Positions 21,525 to 32,508 of a DNA stretch of 64,000 bases are shown piece by piece; the stretch's first letter is position 1, and every line of letters starts with the position of its first letter. The position numbers were made by a program, and so were the translations under genes. This DNA is from Bipolaris cookei. Its lineage: Eukaryota > Ascomycota > Dothideomycetes > Pleosporales > Pleosporaceae. The stretch covers positions 107,277 to 171,276 of the forward strand of contig NRSV01000003.1 in the NCBI GenBank assembly GCA_002286855.1, written 5' to 3'. Below the pieces are notes generated by a model. It did no database searches. It saw only the letters and a list, made by a program, of their open reading frames with translations, and had not been told where the DNA came from.

Positions 21525-22985
21525 ATGAGTAACCAATTAACTGCATTCAATCCATCCTGTTACCATATCCTAGAGAATATATGCCCAGCGGTACCTTCAT
21601 TAGTTGGTAAAACCAACTATGGAAGATGTGGGGCAGTTGTTCGTGAACCGGCTTGTGAAACTTGCCGCTTAAAGGACGTCCGTTGCGGTAACTGCGTTCT
21701 CAAGCTAATCTCTGATTGAAGCCTACCAAATAGGGATATCGTGTGACAACTCCAGGTAATGGGGACGGATATATGTACCTCTCTGAGTATGGGTTAGCAT
21801 GCTATGGCACTCAATGGCCTCCAGGGTACAATATATTGCCTGTTCTCTAACTAAAACTAGAAAGCATTCCCTATTGAAAGACATTCTTGAGTTGCATGAA
21901 GAAAAGCACACTTGGGCTTACATACAACGACAGTTCTTTAGAGTAAACTCATGGGTTGCTAGACATCTTGAAGGCCAACAACGTTAAGACAGCTTTCTTC
22001 ATCTTAGCCGCCGGCATGTACGCGGACTTGGTGTACCATGTCAGTGCCGCGAAGACTGCAATCATCAGAAAAATATACAACGAAGCGCATCAAATCGCAG
22101 GGTATACTTGGAGCCACCGATATATGGATATGGTCTTGCCTTGAAAACGCAGAGACGAAATGGCAGAAAACCGAGATTGTGCTTTGCAAGCAGTTGACTA
22201 TGTAAGTAGTATTGTGTATTCTGATGTGCATCATGATAGGAGCAAGTTTAAATATAGAGTTATTAGTCATTGGGCAACCACGTGACTATACATGGTACTT
22301 CTGGGCTTACACGCTTAACGATATCCTCAGAGGTTTTCCCACGTACATACATGCGAACACCGTTCAGGAAATGTGGACCCAAATGTCGGCCCGCATGGTA
22401 GAGCTAGTGTTAGGGTACCATGTGGTAACTCCACCCGACCTTTCGGGCGACTGAGATAGCCGGATAAAAACTTCGCCTAACATCAATCCAAATCACAGTC
22501 TCAATTACTATATAGGGCGTTATAGATTGTAAAAAAGATTGAGAGTTCTTATAAAGTAGAATATTGTTTATTGGTGTATTTTGAATATCTAGGTAGTACG
22601 TAGTGTTAGCTTTATTACATAGCTGCACTGTTTTTATCCGGTTATTTCAACACCCCGAGAGCCGGCAACGCCGTGTGCCAGAAGGTATCAAGGCAAGAGC
22701 TGGGAGTTCTGTCCAAGACTTCAAATGAAATGGACACGTGAGATTGGGAAGGAAACTGCATGTACTTGAAACACCATTTTTTTTGGAACACATCAAGAAG
22801 AAGAAGAACAAGTACCAAGTCAAAACCTGGCTGAGTCTGGCGCACGACACTCATGAGCGCACAGTGCACGAGTTTACGCAATTCATGATTGATGATGCAC
22901 GAGAGCATGGATACCAGTTGGTAACGGTAGGCCAATATCTAGACGATTCAGAAGAAAACTGGTACCGGGGTTCTCTGACAGGAGG
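21525..22985 (+). pseudogene. Polysaccharide deacetylase (chitin deacetylase-type), decayed and interrupted by a MITE
   Basis: Remains of a NodB-fold carbohydrate esterase that would remove N-acetyl groups from a GlcNAc polymer at the cell surface. Recognisable pieces in order are LDILKANNVKTAFFI (near 21,960), IRKIYNEAHQIAGYTWSH (the metal-binding H-x3-H region, here G-Y-T-W-S-H), FPTYIHANTV, LGYHVVT, and near the end SLAHDTHERTVHEFT with QLVTVGQYL and ENWYRG. The family's catalytic TFDDGP motif is not seen upstream. Many stops and frame changes occur, and a 184-bp MITE lies at 22459-22642. The limits are approximate: the part before 21,958 is included only because it leads into the gene without another candidate. 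Confidence 0.72.
22459..22642. mobile_element. 184-bp MITE with TA target duplication
   Basis: The ends are GCCGGATAAAAAC and, in reverse, ACCGGATAAAAAC (12 of 13 match). TA flanks both sides (22457-22458 and 22643-22644), as in Tc1/mariner-type elements. The interior is AT-rich and non-coding. It splits the deacetylase remnant between the LGYHVVT block and the C-terminal blocks. Confidence 0.8.
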
Positions 22986-23822
22986 ACCGCTTCGTAGGCT
23001 ACCTCCCAAAGGGTCATAGTAAGGTTCACGTGTATTGCGTATCCAGACTGTTCCTGTATCTCTTTGCAGACTAGGGACGCTAAATTCATCATTAAAATTA
23101 ACTAGCCCATAGGAGAAAATGCCTTGAAAGAGAAAAGTATGGCGTGATGGTGTTTTTCGGCCTTGTTGGTGGTGTACGGGAAGGTGGCTTGAACATGTTC
23201 GCTATGTCCATGCTTATGTCCATGTGGCAGGGGTCAAGAACAGTCACATTGGCTTGGTACAAGATGCAGGCCGGCGGAGTTATACCCGGTCCAAGTCCAA
23301 GTCCCCTAACACCTTTTACCAACAGCCACTAGCGCGTGCATGTGCTTATTGAGCCAGCCTGCTGATTAAGCACCACATTGCTTTTTTTTCGGTTGCCAAC
23401 CAGATTGCGTGCTGTCTTGCTTAGCAATATGTATGTGATTTTCACGTAGACTTTCCAGTTTGGTTCTGCAGTGGATACGTCATGAACGGATCCCTCTCCC
23501 TTATCTGCCAGTCTATGGCTGCCCCACCCAGGGTTTTGCTGCGGTGATTAGAACGTCTCATGCGCTTTGTAAGATGTCCGCATTACAAAACCTTGGCGCA
23601 ATGGATTTACCAAGCAAGTCCGTAGAGCTTTGTGCGTCGCGAAAAAGAGCTGTGTCTGGTAGAAGATAAATGTAGTCCAACGTCGCTTGACCGTAGTTGC
23701 ATCAAACCAATCTACACATCATCAGGCACTTTACCACGAGAACATCGTTCTTCCCAGACTCACCCATTGTCTTTTACATAAGAATACCCGAACCAATCAA
23801 AGCCCCAAACCACTTCCGCAAA
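22986..23822. other. Intergenic region upstream of MFS transporter
   Basis: About 840 bases. The end of the deacetylase remnant fades out by about 23,020. The rest has no recognisable coding sequence and should contain the promoter and leader of the transporter at 23,823. Confidence 0.4.
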
Positions 23823-25688
23823 ATGGCATTAGCCCTCATTCGGGACGCCCCGATTGGGCAGATCCTGAGATATCTTACCAACAACCGCCTACTCCAGTAT
23901 CCAGAGGAACGCCCAGACTTTGTCATACCCGCAGCCTACATCCAGCACACACGCCCATTGCCCAAGCGTCTAAGCTCAGAATTTTCTCGCGACCCACAGA
24001 TTGAGAAAGAGGGACCTGCAACTGAAGAAGTGTGTGATGAGCCAGCCGCGGAAACATCACTGGAAAAGCGAGATTCTGAGAGCGAAGATGACTCTGCCAC
24101 CGACTTGGAAAAGATCCAAACCGCACGAACGCAGCACACTGTACGAACGCAAATTTCCCGCGTAGGAACACGAACAGCCTTGCACAAGTCAACTACGCAG
24201 GCAGATCTCGAACAGCAATTCTCACTCGCAACCGTAGAGCGCGGGCCCAGCCGTCCAATCGAGCCCGAGACACTTAACGATGGTACCATACTGGTAGACT
24301 GGTACGCCACCGACGACGAGTCCAACCCGCAAAACTGGTCGTTTGGTAAGAAAGCCGTCGTCCTCAGCCTGATTCTCATGTACACCATGGGCGTGTACAT
24401 GGGCAGTGCAATATACAGCCCCAGTATACCTGGTGTCATGGCACGGTTCGGTGTAGAAATTGGAGCCGCCTCCCTCGGACTGTCAATGTACGTGTTGGCA
24501 TACGGTATCGGACCGCTCCTGTTCTCGCCATTGAGTGAGATTCCGGTCATTGGTCGAAACCCACCATACATCATCTCCTACGCCATCTTCGTCATTCTGC
24601 TCGTCCCATCCGCACTGGTCGACAACTTTGCCGGACTCATCGTGCTCCGCTTCCTACAAGGCTTCTTCGGAAGTCCCTGTCTCGCCACCGGCGGAGCCAC
24701 CCTTCAAGACATATACAGCCTGATCAAGCTGCCCTACGTGCTCTCTCTGTGGGCCTTCGCTGCAACCTGCGGCCCAGCCCTCGGCCCCATCATCAGCGGC
24801 TTCAGCGTCGCAGCCGAAAACTGGCGCTGGTCCCTCTGGGAGATGCTCTGGATGAACGGTCCCATTTTCCTAGCCCTCTTCTTCTTTCTCCCGGAGACCT
24901 CCTCGGCAACCATCCTTCTCCGTCGCGCCCAGCGCCTCCGCCTCCTCACCGGCAACAGCAAGCTAAAAAGCCAATCGGAAATTGACCAGGCAAACCTCAC
25001 ACCGCGGGCCATTGCAACTGAAGCTCTCTGGCGTCCCTTCGAACTCATGCTGCTAGACCCCAGCATCGCCTTCACTGCAGTCTACACTGCTATTGTATAT
25101 GGAATCTTTTACTCCTTCTTCGAAGCCTTCCCCCTCGTTTACAATGAAATGTACCAATTCAACCTTGGCGAGCTGGGTCTAACATTCCTGTCTGTCACCG
25201 TCGGTGTCATCATCAGCATAACATGGTACTGGTGGTACATTTACTACCGCGTCGAGCCCAGCATCCGGCTCCACGGTCTAGGTAGCCCGGAGCGCCGCCT
25301 CATCCCCGCCTTGTTCGTTACCTTTCTCGTGCCGATTGGCCTATTCATCTTCGGATGGACGAGTAACCCGGATATCCACTGGATCGTATCGTGTATCGGT
25401 ATTGTTATCACAACGATCGGCATCTTCCTAATTATCCAGTGTATCTTCCTCTACTTGCCGCTTGTGTACCCGCAGTACGCGGCTAGTCTGTTTGCCGGTA
25501 ACGATTTCCTCAGGAGTGCGCTGGCAACCGGTGCGATTCATTTCTCCTACCCGCTTTTCCACAATCTGGGTGTTGACCGGGGTGTGTCGTTGCTTGCGGG
25601 CTTGTCCGCAGGATGTAGTGTTGGTGTCTATGTGCTGTACTTCTTTGGGTCGAAGTTGAGGGCCAAGAGTAGGTTTGCTGCGAAGTAA
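23823..25688 (+). CDS. MFS multidrug transporter, CaMDR1/DHA1 type
   Basis: Plasma-membrane proton antiporter of the 12-helix drug:H+ (DHA1) family that exports diverse small molecules. Single exon, 621 residues. An upstream in-frame ATG at 23,697 exists, but the start at 23,823 (GCAAAATGG context) gives the usual N-terminus MALALIRDAPIGQ. A long cytosolic N-tail (about 180 residues, Ser/Glu-rich) leads to the family motif DWYATDDESNPQNWSFGKK. TM1 has VYMGSAIYSPS and TM2 has YGIGPLLFSPLSEIP. TM5 carries CGPALGPIISGF, the antiporter motif C type. The gene is intact although it borders a decayed locus. The substrate cannot be told from sequence. Confidence 0.9.
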   Translation: MALALIRDAPIGQILRYLTNNRLLQYPEERPDFVIPAAYIQHTRPLPKRLSSEFSRDPQIEKEGPATEEVCDEPAAETSLEKRDSESEDDSATDLEKIQTARTQHTVRTQISRVGTRTALHKSTTQADLEQQFSLATVERGPSRPIEPETLNDGTILVDWYATDDESNPQNWSFGKKAVVLSLILMYTMGVYMGSAIYSPSIPGVMARFGVEIGAASLGLSMYVLAYGIGPLLFSPLSEIPVIGRNPPYIISYAIFVILLVPSALVDNFAGLIVLRFLQGFFGSPCLATGGATLQDIYSLIKLPYVLSLWAFAATCGPALGPIISGFSVAAENWRWSLWEMLWMNGPIFLALFFFLPETSSATILLRRAQRLRLLTGNSKLKSQSEIDQANLTPRAIATEALWRPFELMLLDPSIAFTAVYTAIVYGIFYSFFEAFPLVYNEMYQFNLGELGLTFLSVTVGVIISITWYWWYIYYRVEPSIRLHGLGSPERRLIPALFVTFLVPIGLFIFGWTSNPDIHWIVSCIGIVITTIGIFLIIQCIFLYLPLVYPQYAASLFAGNDFLRSALATGAIHFSYPLFHNLGVDRGVSLLAGLSAGCSVGVYVLYFFGSKLRAKSRFAAK

Positions 25689-26060
25689 TTATTCCACTGC
25701 GATGATATATGCAAGAACGTCTTAAATTTTTGGTGCGTTGAAGCTAGGCGTTTGGGGAAGAATAATTTATAGATGATAACGATAATATAAATTTTGTTGA
25801 CAATCAATCACGTTGCCACGCATCCTTTCATTACCATGTGCAGTGTTTATTTTTGACGAATGTACGGAAGGAAAATAGCAACGTGATCAGAGCAAAAAGG
25901 CCTTACTTTTTTTCGATAAAAATTTCTTTAGCTGGGTATCGTATTTCATTGACCATTGAGTCGTATTGTCGCATGGCTAGCTTGCATATTCCGGTGATTC
26001 CCCGTCACCTATTTAACTACTAGGACGTACCAATCTGATGAACTTCTATTCCCACAGAGC
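25689..26060. other. Convergent 3' intergenic region
   Basis: 372 bases between the 3' ends of the MFS transporter and BDP1. AT-rich, with no gene seen; it should hold the two transcription terminators. Confidence 0.5.
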
Positions 26061-28152
26061 TCACTCTTGGCCCCAGGTATCGTCATCACCAACATGTCCC
26101 ACAATCTCCACACCCTGCTCTTCCTGAAATGCTACTTGTTTATTCTTCCCCCTCTTTTTCTTTCCCTTGCCATTTTCCTTGTTCGCAGCCCCATCACCTA
26201 AGGGATTCCCGTCTTCGTCAATACCAGCTAGCTCTCGTTGACGTTTCCTTTCCTGCGCCTCTGCTTGGGCGGCTGCGATGCGTTCCTTAAACTCTGCTTC
26301 TTTGGCAGCCATCTGACGCTTGATCTCATCTGCGTCAGCAAATGACTCTTCTGTCTTGTTCGATTTCTCGAGGAAGACGCCCCAGCCACCATTGGTCAGT
26401 TCACTACGACCTTGCAACGCTTCCTTGACGCCTTGAGGGTTCTCGCGCTCTTCACGAGTGAACTTTGTTTTGATGGAGCGCCGGGTAAAGCCTGGAAACA
26501 TTTGGGATATCATTTGAAAATCTGTGCCGAAAGATCGGAGGCCCTGATAGAAGAGTTCAGTAAGCTCACTATTCCAGCGGCGTCCTTGGCCTGGTAGGAG
26601 AAACTCATTGGGGAGGCGTTTGTTGTTCTTCATGAAGCTACGGGTCGTTAGGCGAGCGGTGATGTCTTGGTCTTCAGTGACGACCATTGCGTCCAGCTCC
26701 CTTTCCGCGTCGCCTCCTCGATCGATTGTTCCAGAATCAGGTACCAGCTCCATAATACCATCTGCGTTCAGTCGGAGTCGAGGTCCTCGTTCGGCTTGAG
26801 CAGCGATTTCCGCTCCTGCCTCGGCTAGAGCCCTGTCCGCTGCCTCCTGTTCTGCTTTAGAGAATATGACCCTCGAGTCTTCCTCCCTTCGACGCCGTTT
26901 GACCGCCTCCCAATCTATGGTACGCATTTCCTTCTCTCGAGCAGACAGCTTTCCCCAGCGGACTGTACGGGCAGCGAGAGAGTCCATGTAAGTAACGTCG
27001 GGGTCGATGACCTGGTTTTCTGCATCTGATGGGGTAGTCTCCCGTGGTGGCCGTCCCTTGCGCTTCTTTTCCTGCGTCGTGCCAGCATCGCCCTCGACCT
27101 CATTGATTTCCTCGCCCTCGGTAATGGTTCTCTTCCTTCTTCTTGCCTTGGGCTTGCGCTGTACAGCAGCAGCTACAATCTCGTCGGCGATGCGTCCGAC
27201 CTCGGTCTCAGGCCCTTCGACAACCTCGCTGCTCAGAGCAGCCCTGGTCTTTTTGGGTTTCTTCGTTTTCTTCGGCACAGCTGGTATATCTTGGCTGTCT
27301 TGGGCAGTGGCGGGCTCGGTAGCGTTCTTCCTCGTGCGTGGTCTGGGGGGCTGGCGAGAACCTTGGCCAGGTACAGCAGCAGCCGCTCCCTCCCCATCGC
27401 CCCCGGCGGGGTGGTTTACCGCTACCCAAGGTGGATTCCTCCTCTTTCGTGGTTGCGGAAGTGCCTGTGAGTCATTGGGCTGTTGCGCAGTGTCGGTGCC
27501 TGGTGACTGTGCTCCATCCTGCACTCCTGCTGCATCTGGCTGCTGGTCTGGGCTTGCTTCGTCTGTGTGTTGCGTCGGCTCTGCAGGGGGTTCTATGCAC
27601 CGTCTTTTGGGCGATCTGCCGGCTTGGATGTCGTCCTCAAGGTACTGGGTAGTCAGACCCTGGGTCGGTGGGTGCTCTATAGCCAGGTGCGACTCTCTCT
27701 CTACTTGCGACTGGACGTGTACATTGGTCGGCGCAGGGTTTGGTGGAGCGTCGCTAGGCGTAGGATCGACTGTCACGGAGAGGTCTTGTGTCGCAGCTGG
27801 TGTAGGCAATTGGGCAGGAGTGGATGGTGCGACCGCGGGCGCATTGGAGGACTGGGGCTCTGCCTGCGGTTTAGCCGTGGATGCTGGTGTTTCTGGCGCA
27901 GGCGTAGATGCTGTTGCCGATGTCGAGCCAGGCACAGAGGCAGCGCCTGGCCGTCGTCGCGCAGCTTTAGGCGCAAACTTTTTGCCCGTCGTGTTCTCTA
28001 GTCATGACTTAGCCCAGTCGGTGCCTTGGGGTGACGTGGGACGACGCACTGTTGATGAAGGAACTAAATGTTGCTGCGGCCTTGGGAGCCGGCGCCTTGT
28101 CACTGCCCGTAGCCGCAGCCGACAGGTGGCTGGGGCCTTGGTCTGCAGACAT
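26061..28152 (-). CDS. BDP1: Transcription factor TFIIIB subunit B'' (Bdp1)
   Basis: TFIIIB subunit that, with TBP and Brf1, recruits RNA polymerase III to tRNA, 5S and U6 genes. Exon 1 is 28050-28152 and exon 2 is 26061-27997, with a 52-nt intron (GTGCGT...CTAG). The start at 28,152 is chosen because exon 1 plus exon 2 recreates the conserved N-terminal signature SSFINKNTTGKKFAPKAA, interrupted by the intron; starting at the first ATG of exon 2 would lose it. The protein has 679 residues: a Pro/Ala/Gln-rich N-third, basic nuclear-localisation clusters, then the extended SANT domain near residues 490-560 (GRRWNSELTELFYQGLRSF, FPGFTRRSIKTKF). A coiled and basic C-tail follows. Divergent from BRE1. 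Confidence 0.93.
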
Positions 28153-28583
28153 GGTGGTGTTGGGGCGCGCTGGCTGATATTAAATCCCTCGTCGTCACAT
28201 TTGGCAGAGAGATAGAGAGAGAGACAGAGGACAGAGACACTGAGGGCGTGGCGGCGCACACCCCCAACACAGACCACACCTGCGTGAGCTAGCGCGACAC
28301 TAGCCACCCGCTTGGCACCCAAGCAACTCTCTTCTCTCGACGCCCACCGTCTCCTCGCTCACCACCTGCTGCGACGGCCTCACACGACACTCCCCCCAAC
28401 CTCCCCCTTCCGCTGCCATCACGACGCCCGCCAGCCGCCCGCTTGCATCTCGCTCGCTCGCTCGCTGCTCCCTTCATGGTCTGATCGCGTGCGCGTCTCG
28501 CTGCCCCTTCAGACACAGCCGGCGTCTCCTCGATGAGGCTCGAAGCCAGGACCGTCGCACCCCCATCGCTTGACGCTGTCAAG
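28153..28583. promoter_or_regulatory. Bidirectional promoter region, BDP1 / BRE1
   Basis: 431 bases between the two start codons. It is very C/T-rich on the BRE1 side, with runs of GCTCGCTC. Both genes are nuclear housekeeping factors, so shared control is plausible but unproven. An in-frame ATG at 28,533 would extend BRE1 but does not fit the family N-terminus. Confidence 0.5.
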
Positions 28584-30845
28584 ATGGAGGACCGCAAGCG
28601 GCCCATTACCGACGACGCTGCTCCTCCTGCAAAGAGGCAGGCCGTGGCTGTCAACGGGGCCCGCTCTCACCCCGACGCTGACCTGCCCTGGAAAGATGAT
28701 CTTGAGGTTCGCCCCCCTCCCCCGATCACCGCCCGTCTTCGCTCCCGGCCCCGGCGCACGCCCCTGCTGACACTGCAACACCATAGGCTTTTCAGAAGGA
28801 TGCTATTCTCCGCCAGATGCGCGAGTTCAAACGCGAAAAGGCTACCGTCGAGTCACAACTGAGCGAGTTGGAGAGCCGTTCGAAGCACCACGACGCCCAT
28901 CTGCGAACAATTGATGCTTGGTTTGATCAGGTCAGTATACCCTCGGGTTTTGATTGAGGTGACGCTAATGCCTTCTTAGCTTATCGATGAAATCAAACTC
29001 CGGGGGGCTGACGAGCTGCCTGCATCATCGCCCGCTTCCGAGTCTGCTCCCTCAGTCCCTGCCGCCCTTCTTGGCGACGACAATGAGGCCTTCAAGCAAC
29101 ACTTGTCCAAGCGCAGGGAAAAGATTCTCTCCTCACTCTCCTCTCTTTTTGCCAAGTTTCCCGCAGCCAGCCCCGAGGTTGCTCAACTTCAGAAAAAGCT
29201 GTCCGAACTTCTAGCTAGCGAAAAAGATCATGTCATTCGACTCCAGCAAGTTGCGACTGAGAAGGAGCAGTTGTCGGACCGACTGGACACCGCTACTCAC
29301 CGTTATCTTGTTGCTGAAAAGAAACTTGACCGATTGAAAAGTGCTCAGGTTCAGAAGCTTGAGCAGCAAGCAGTTGGGACCAGCACTGTAGCAAAGGAAG
29401 AGCCCCCTTCAGCTGGCAACGGAACAGATGCAGTCAATGGCACCTCACCAGGACCAATCAGTGAGGAGCTGGAGACTGCAAAAAACCAAGCTTTGGCTGA
29501 GGCGGCTAAGAGGAAAGAGCATCTCGAGCAGATGGAGCAGGAGAACAAGAAGCTTATAGAAGAGATCACGACATTGAAAGTCAAACTTACCGGGCTCTCT
29601 GATGATGATTATGCAAAGACAGATCTGTTCAAGGCGATTAAAAGTCAGCATGAAGACGTCATTAAACGCATCAACAACCTGGAAGCCCAAAATATTTCTT
29701 TGCGCGAGGAAGCGCAAAAGAGTCAGGCTGAGCGAACAGCATACCGGATCAAAGTGGACGAGGAAGTGCGTACAACCCTGGCGGAACACGCAAGTCATGT
29801 TTCACAAGCAGAAGCAAACTGTGCCCGCATCCGAAACGCCCGTGACGAGCTTGTAAGTAAGAATAACGTTCTGGAGGCCAGCCACAAGGGTTCCAAGGAG
29901 TCTATTGAGCAATCAAAACAACTTGTGAGTGCTTGTGACAGTCGGATTGCGGCTCTCGAGTCAGAATGCGAGCGACTGCGATTGCAAATTACCGAACAGC
30001 AAGCATCCACGGGACAGCAATCTATGGAGCTGGACGATTTGACTCCCGAGCAATTGCGGGCCAAGGTTTCGAAGCTCGAGAGTCAAGCTCAAATCTTGAG
30101 TAACGAGTTACCAGCCATGGAAGCAGCATGGAAAAAAGCGCAAGCAATCGCAAGCAAGAAAATTGCCGAGATTGCGACATGGGAGGAAAATATTGCCAAG
30201 GCACACGCAGACAAGGCCAAGGCAGATCAAAAGTTTTTCGCCGCAATGAAGACCAAAGGCGAGTTGGAACAGCAAATTCGGATCCTCCGCGCTCAGTCGA
30301 CCAAAGCCACGGAAGTTGTGGCACAGCTAAAAGAGGCAGATTCGCTCAGTCGGTCACTGGTAGACAAACTGGAGAAGCAAACAGCAGAAATGCGATCGCA
30401 GATGGATGAGCTTTCTATTCAGCACCGCCAGCTGCAACAAAAGGTCAGCGAGAATGCCATTACGTCCGAGGGCCAGATCAGCCAAATCGCCGAGCTTAAG
30501 AAGCTTGTCGAAGCCAAGGACGCAACATGCCTGGCGGCAAAGCACGCGCAACGCGAATCGGAAACGGAGCGAGACAAGCTGGCAGCGCAAGTTGCTGGAC
30601 TGGAAAAGCAGGTGCAAATCTACAAGAAGAAGAGCACGGCTAACCAGAGCTCCGAAGTTTCGACGATGGAGCTGCTGATCCAGTGTCAGATTTGCAAGAG
30701 TAAGCTCAAGAACACGGTCATCAAGACGTGCGGGCACATGTTCTGCGACCAGTGCGTGCAAGACCGGCTCACGAACCGAGCCCGCAAGTGCCCCAACTGT
30801 GGTAAGGCGTTTGGCAGCAACGACACGATGCGCGTGCATTTGTAA
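28584..30845 (+). CDS. BRE1: E3 ubiquitin ligase Bre1 (histone H2B monoubiquitination)
   Basis: With Rad6 it monoubiquitinates histone H2B, which controls H3K4/K79 methylation and transcription elongation. Exons 28584-28706, 28787-28930 and 28980-30845 (introns 80 and 49 nt, all phase 0) give 710 residues. The start MEDRKRPITDDAAPPAKR matches the family, and the first junction gives WKDDLE-AFQKDAILRQM. Most of the protein is coiled coil (heptads from about 50 to 640), the Rad6-binding and dimerising part. The C-terminal RING at about 657-700 has all ligands: CQICKSKLK, CGHMFCDQCV, CPNC. The intact RING ends 10 residues from the stop, as is normal. Confidence 0.95.
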
Positions 30846-31671
30846 TATCTACTACGACTTCTGTCTGCCTTCCCTTTTTCCATGTACCCGGTGTGTCCTG
30901 TATATTAGCTGCATTTCTTTGAGTACCCTTTTTTTTACCATTTTACAAGAGCGTGGAGGGCAAGTTTTGAGGCCAAGCACTAGGGGGTGTCTTGGATACG
31001 TTGGCGTTTTACGGGTGGCCACGGGCCGCATTCCATACATAGCGTTGGTGTTTTGGCAGCGCGGGAGCATGTACGATCAGAGTTGTGTGCATGTTCAGAC
31101 GACATGAGTTCGCATGTTTTACTAGACGGCCTGAGGGTACTTTCTCGGTCTCAGCAATGTTTCAATGGGCGTGGGCTAGATAAACATGATAGGTTGTATG
31201 CAAGTTGGGGGAATGATGGGAGGAAGAGAATGCCAAAGCAATTAGTATTGACTGTGTGTGTGCTAAACAAAGGCGAGTGGATCAACGGTGACTCACTCAA
31301 CCTTGACAGGGTCCGCGAGTGGAGAGACAAGCAGTGACAGCCAACCAGGTGAGGCGTCGTGGTCCAAACCGGGCAGAGAACCAAGGGTGGAAGGAGGCAG
31401 CAACGCCCAGGTAATGACGTGAAAGACGCGCTCCCTGCCGTTGCCCCACGCGACATGCCCAATATAAACACTTGGAAAGTCGACTACCATTACCACCATA
31501 ACCCGACGCGGCCAAAGCATAAAGGAATAGCTTTGCCTCAACTTAATCCCGACTACATTCAGCTTTTCACACTACCAGAGAGAAAAGCAAAAATAAACGG
31601 TACACAAGCAAAGCGAAAATAAAGCGACATACATCTTCCACCACCACCACTACCAAATCCATCTTACTCCA
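30846..31671. other. Intergenic region, BRE1 3' end and SPO12-like promoter
   Basis: 826 bases with short overlapping frames on both strands that resemble nothing known. The last part before 31,672 has a CCACCACCACTACC stretch typical of a fungal leader. Confidence 0.45.
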
Positions 31672-32141
31672 ATGGCTTCCAACATCCTTGCAGCGCGCGA
31701 CACAAACACAAAGGTCAAGGCCATGGAATCGCCAGAGAAGACCAAGATTAAGAGTCTTGAGTACCACCGTCAGGTTCTACACTCTCGTCTTGATGACAAG
31801 CAGTACGTTGCGCCAGGCATGCCCCTAACACGATAGCGTCATACTAACGTCAAGATAGGGAGCCAAAGTATGTCTCGCCATCCGACAACATTATGAGCCC
31901 GGCCACACAGAAGTTGCAGGCCTTCAAGACCAAGCACGCCATGAAGAAGTAAGTCATGTCACGCTCTTTCATGCGCCCAGGACTGCTTGAACATTCGGGT
32001 TAATCAAGCTGCAGGTCAAAGCCACAGACGCTGTTCAAGAAGGCGAGCTCTAAAAATCTTGAGGCCAGCAAAGGTAGCGGCTCGCTCATGTTTGCCGATA
32101 TCCCAAAGGCTGATGCGGGCAAGCAAGATGCAGAGGCCTAG
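31672..32141 (+). CDS. Spo12-like mitotic exit / cell-cycle regulator
   Basis: A small nuclear protein of the Spo12 family; in yeast it acts in the FEAR pathway that frees Cdc14 for mitotic exit. The gene has three short exons, 31672-31802, 31859-31948 and 32015-32141, with introns of 56 and 66 nt (GTACGT...ACTAAC...TAG and GTAAGT...CTGCAG). It encodes 115 residues and was missed by simple ORF scanning because no exon is long. The Spo12 core YVSPSDNIMSPATQKLQAF is encoded by exon 2, bounded by EP-K before and TKHAMKK after. SKPQTLFKK follows across the second junction, as in family members. All junctions keep frame. Confidence 0.85.
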
Positions 32142-32508
32142 AGCTGACATTGCTATTCTCCCTCGGGCGCTTGGGTTATGGGTTTTTAAAGGCGGTTTCA
32201 CGTATGGTATACCCTTTTCTTTCATGACCATGGTGCCGGTTTGTTTGGACTGGTTCGGGTTAAGCTTGGTCTCATGGCACAATGGAATTCACTGGAGTTT
32301 TGGGCATCCTCATAGGGTGGTATTATGAACATGACGACTTTGCAACTGTAGAAGCTGCGACATCAATGAACATTTCTCGAGCCTAGTTTACTTTGTGCTC
32401 ATGTAAAGCGTATGCATGCACCAGAATGGATCCTTGGCTGTGTTAGGTAATGTCGCCAAGCCAGGCGTTGTAGCCTTTCGCTAGCCGCATCCTCTTCCGA
32501 CCTCCAAG
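32142..32508. other. Intergenic region before UreF
   Basis: 367 bases. No gene recognised; 3' UTR of the SPO12-like gene and promoter of the UreF gene. Confidence 0.45.

Noticed and set aside
23697..23822. Upstream start for the MFS pump
   Set aside because: The extra 42 residues are untypical; MALALIRDAPIGQ is the common start of this family.
27007..28215. 402-codon plus-strand frame
   Set aside because: It is the antisense shadow of BDP1 exon sequence, low complexity (Ser/Cys/Gly/Val), with no domain.
28533..28583. Upstream in-frame start for BRE1
   Set aside because: It would add 17 residues not fitting the family; MEDRKRP at 28,584 is the usual N-terminus.
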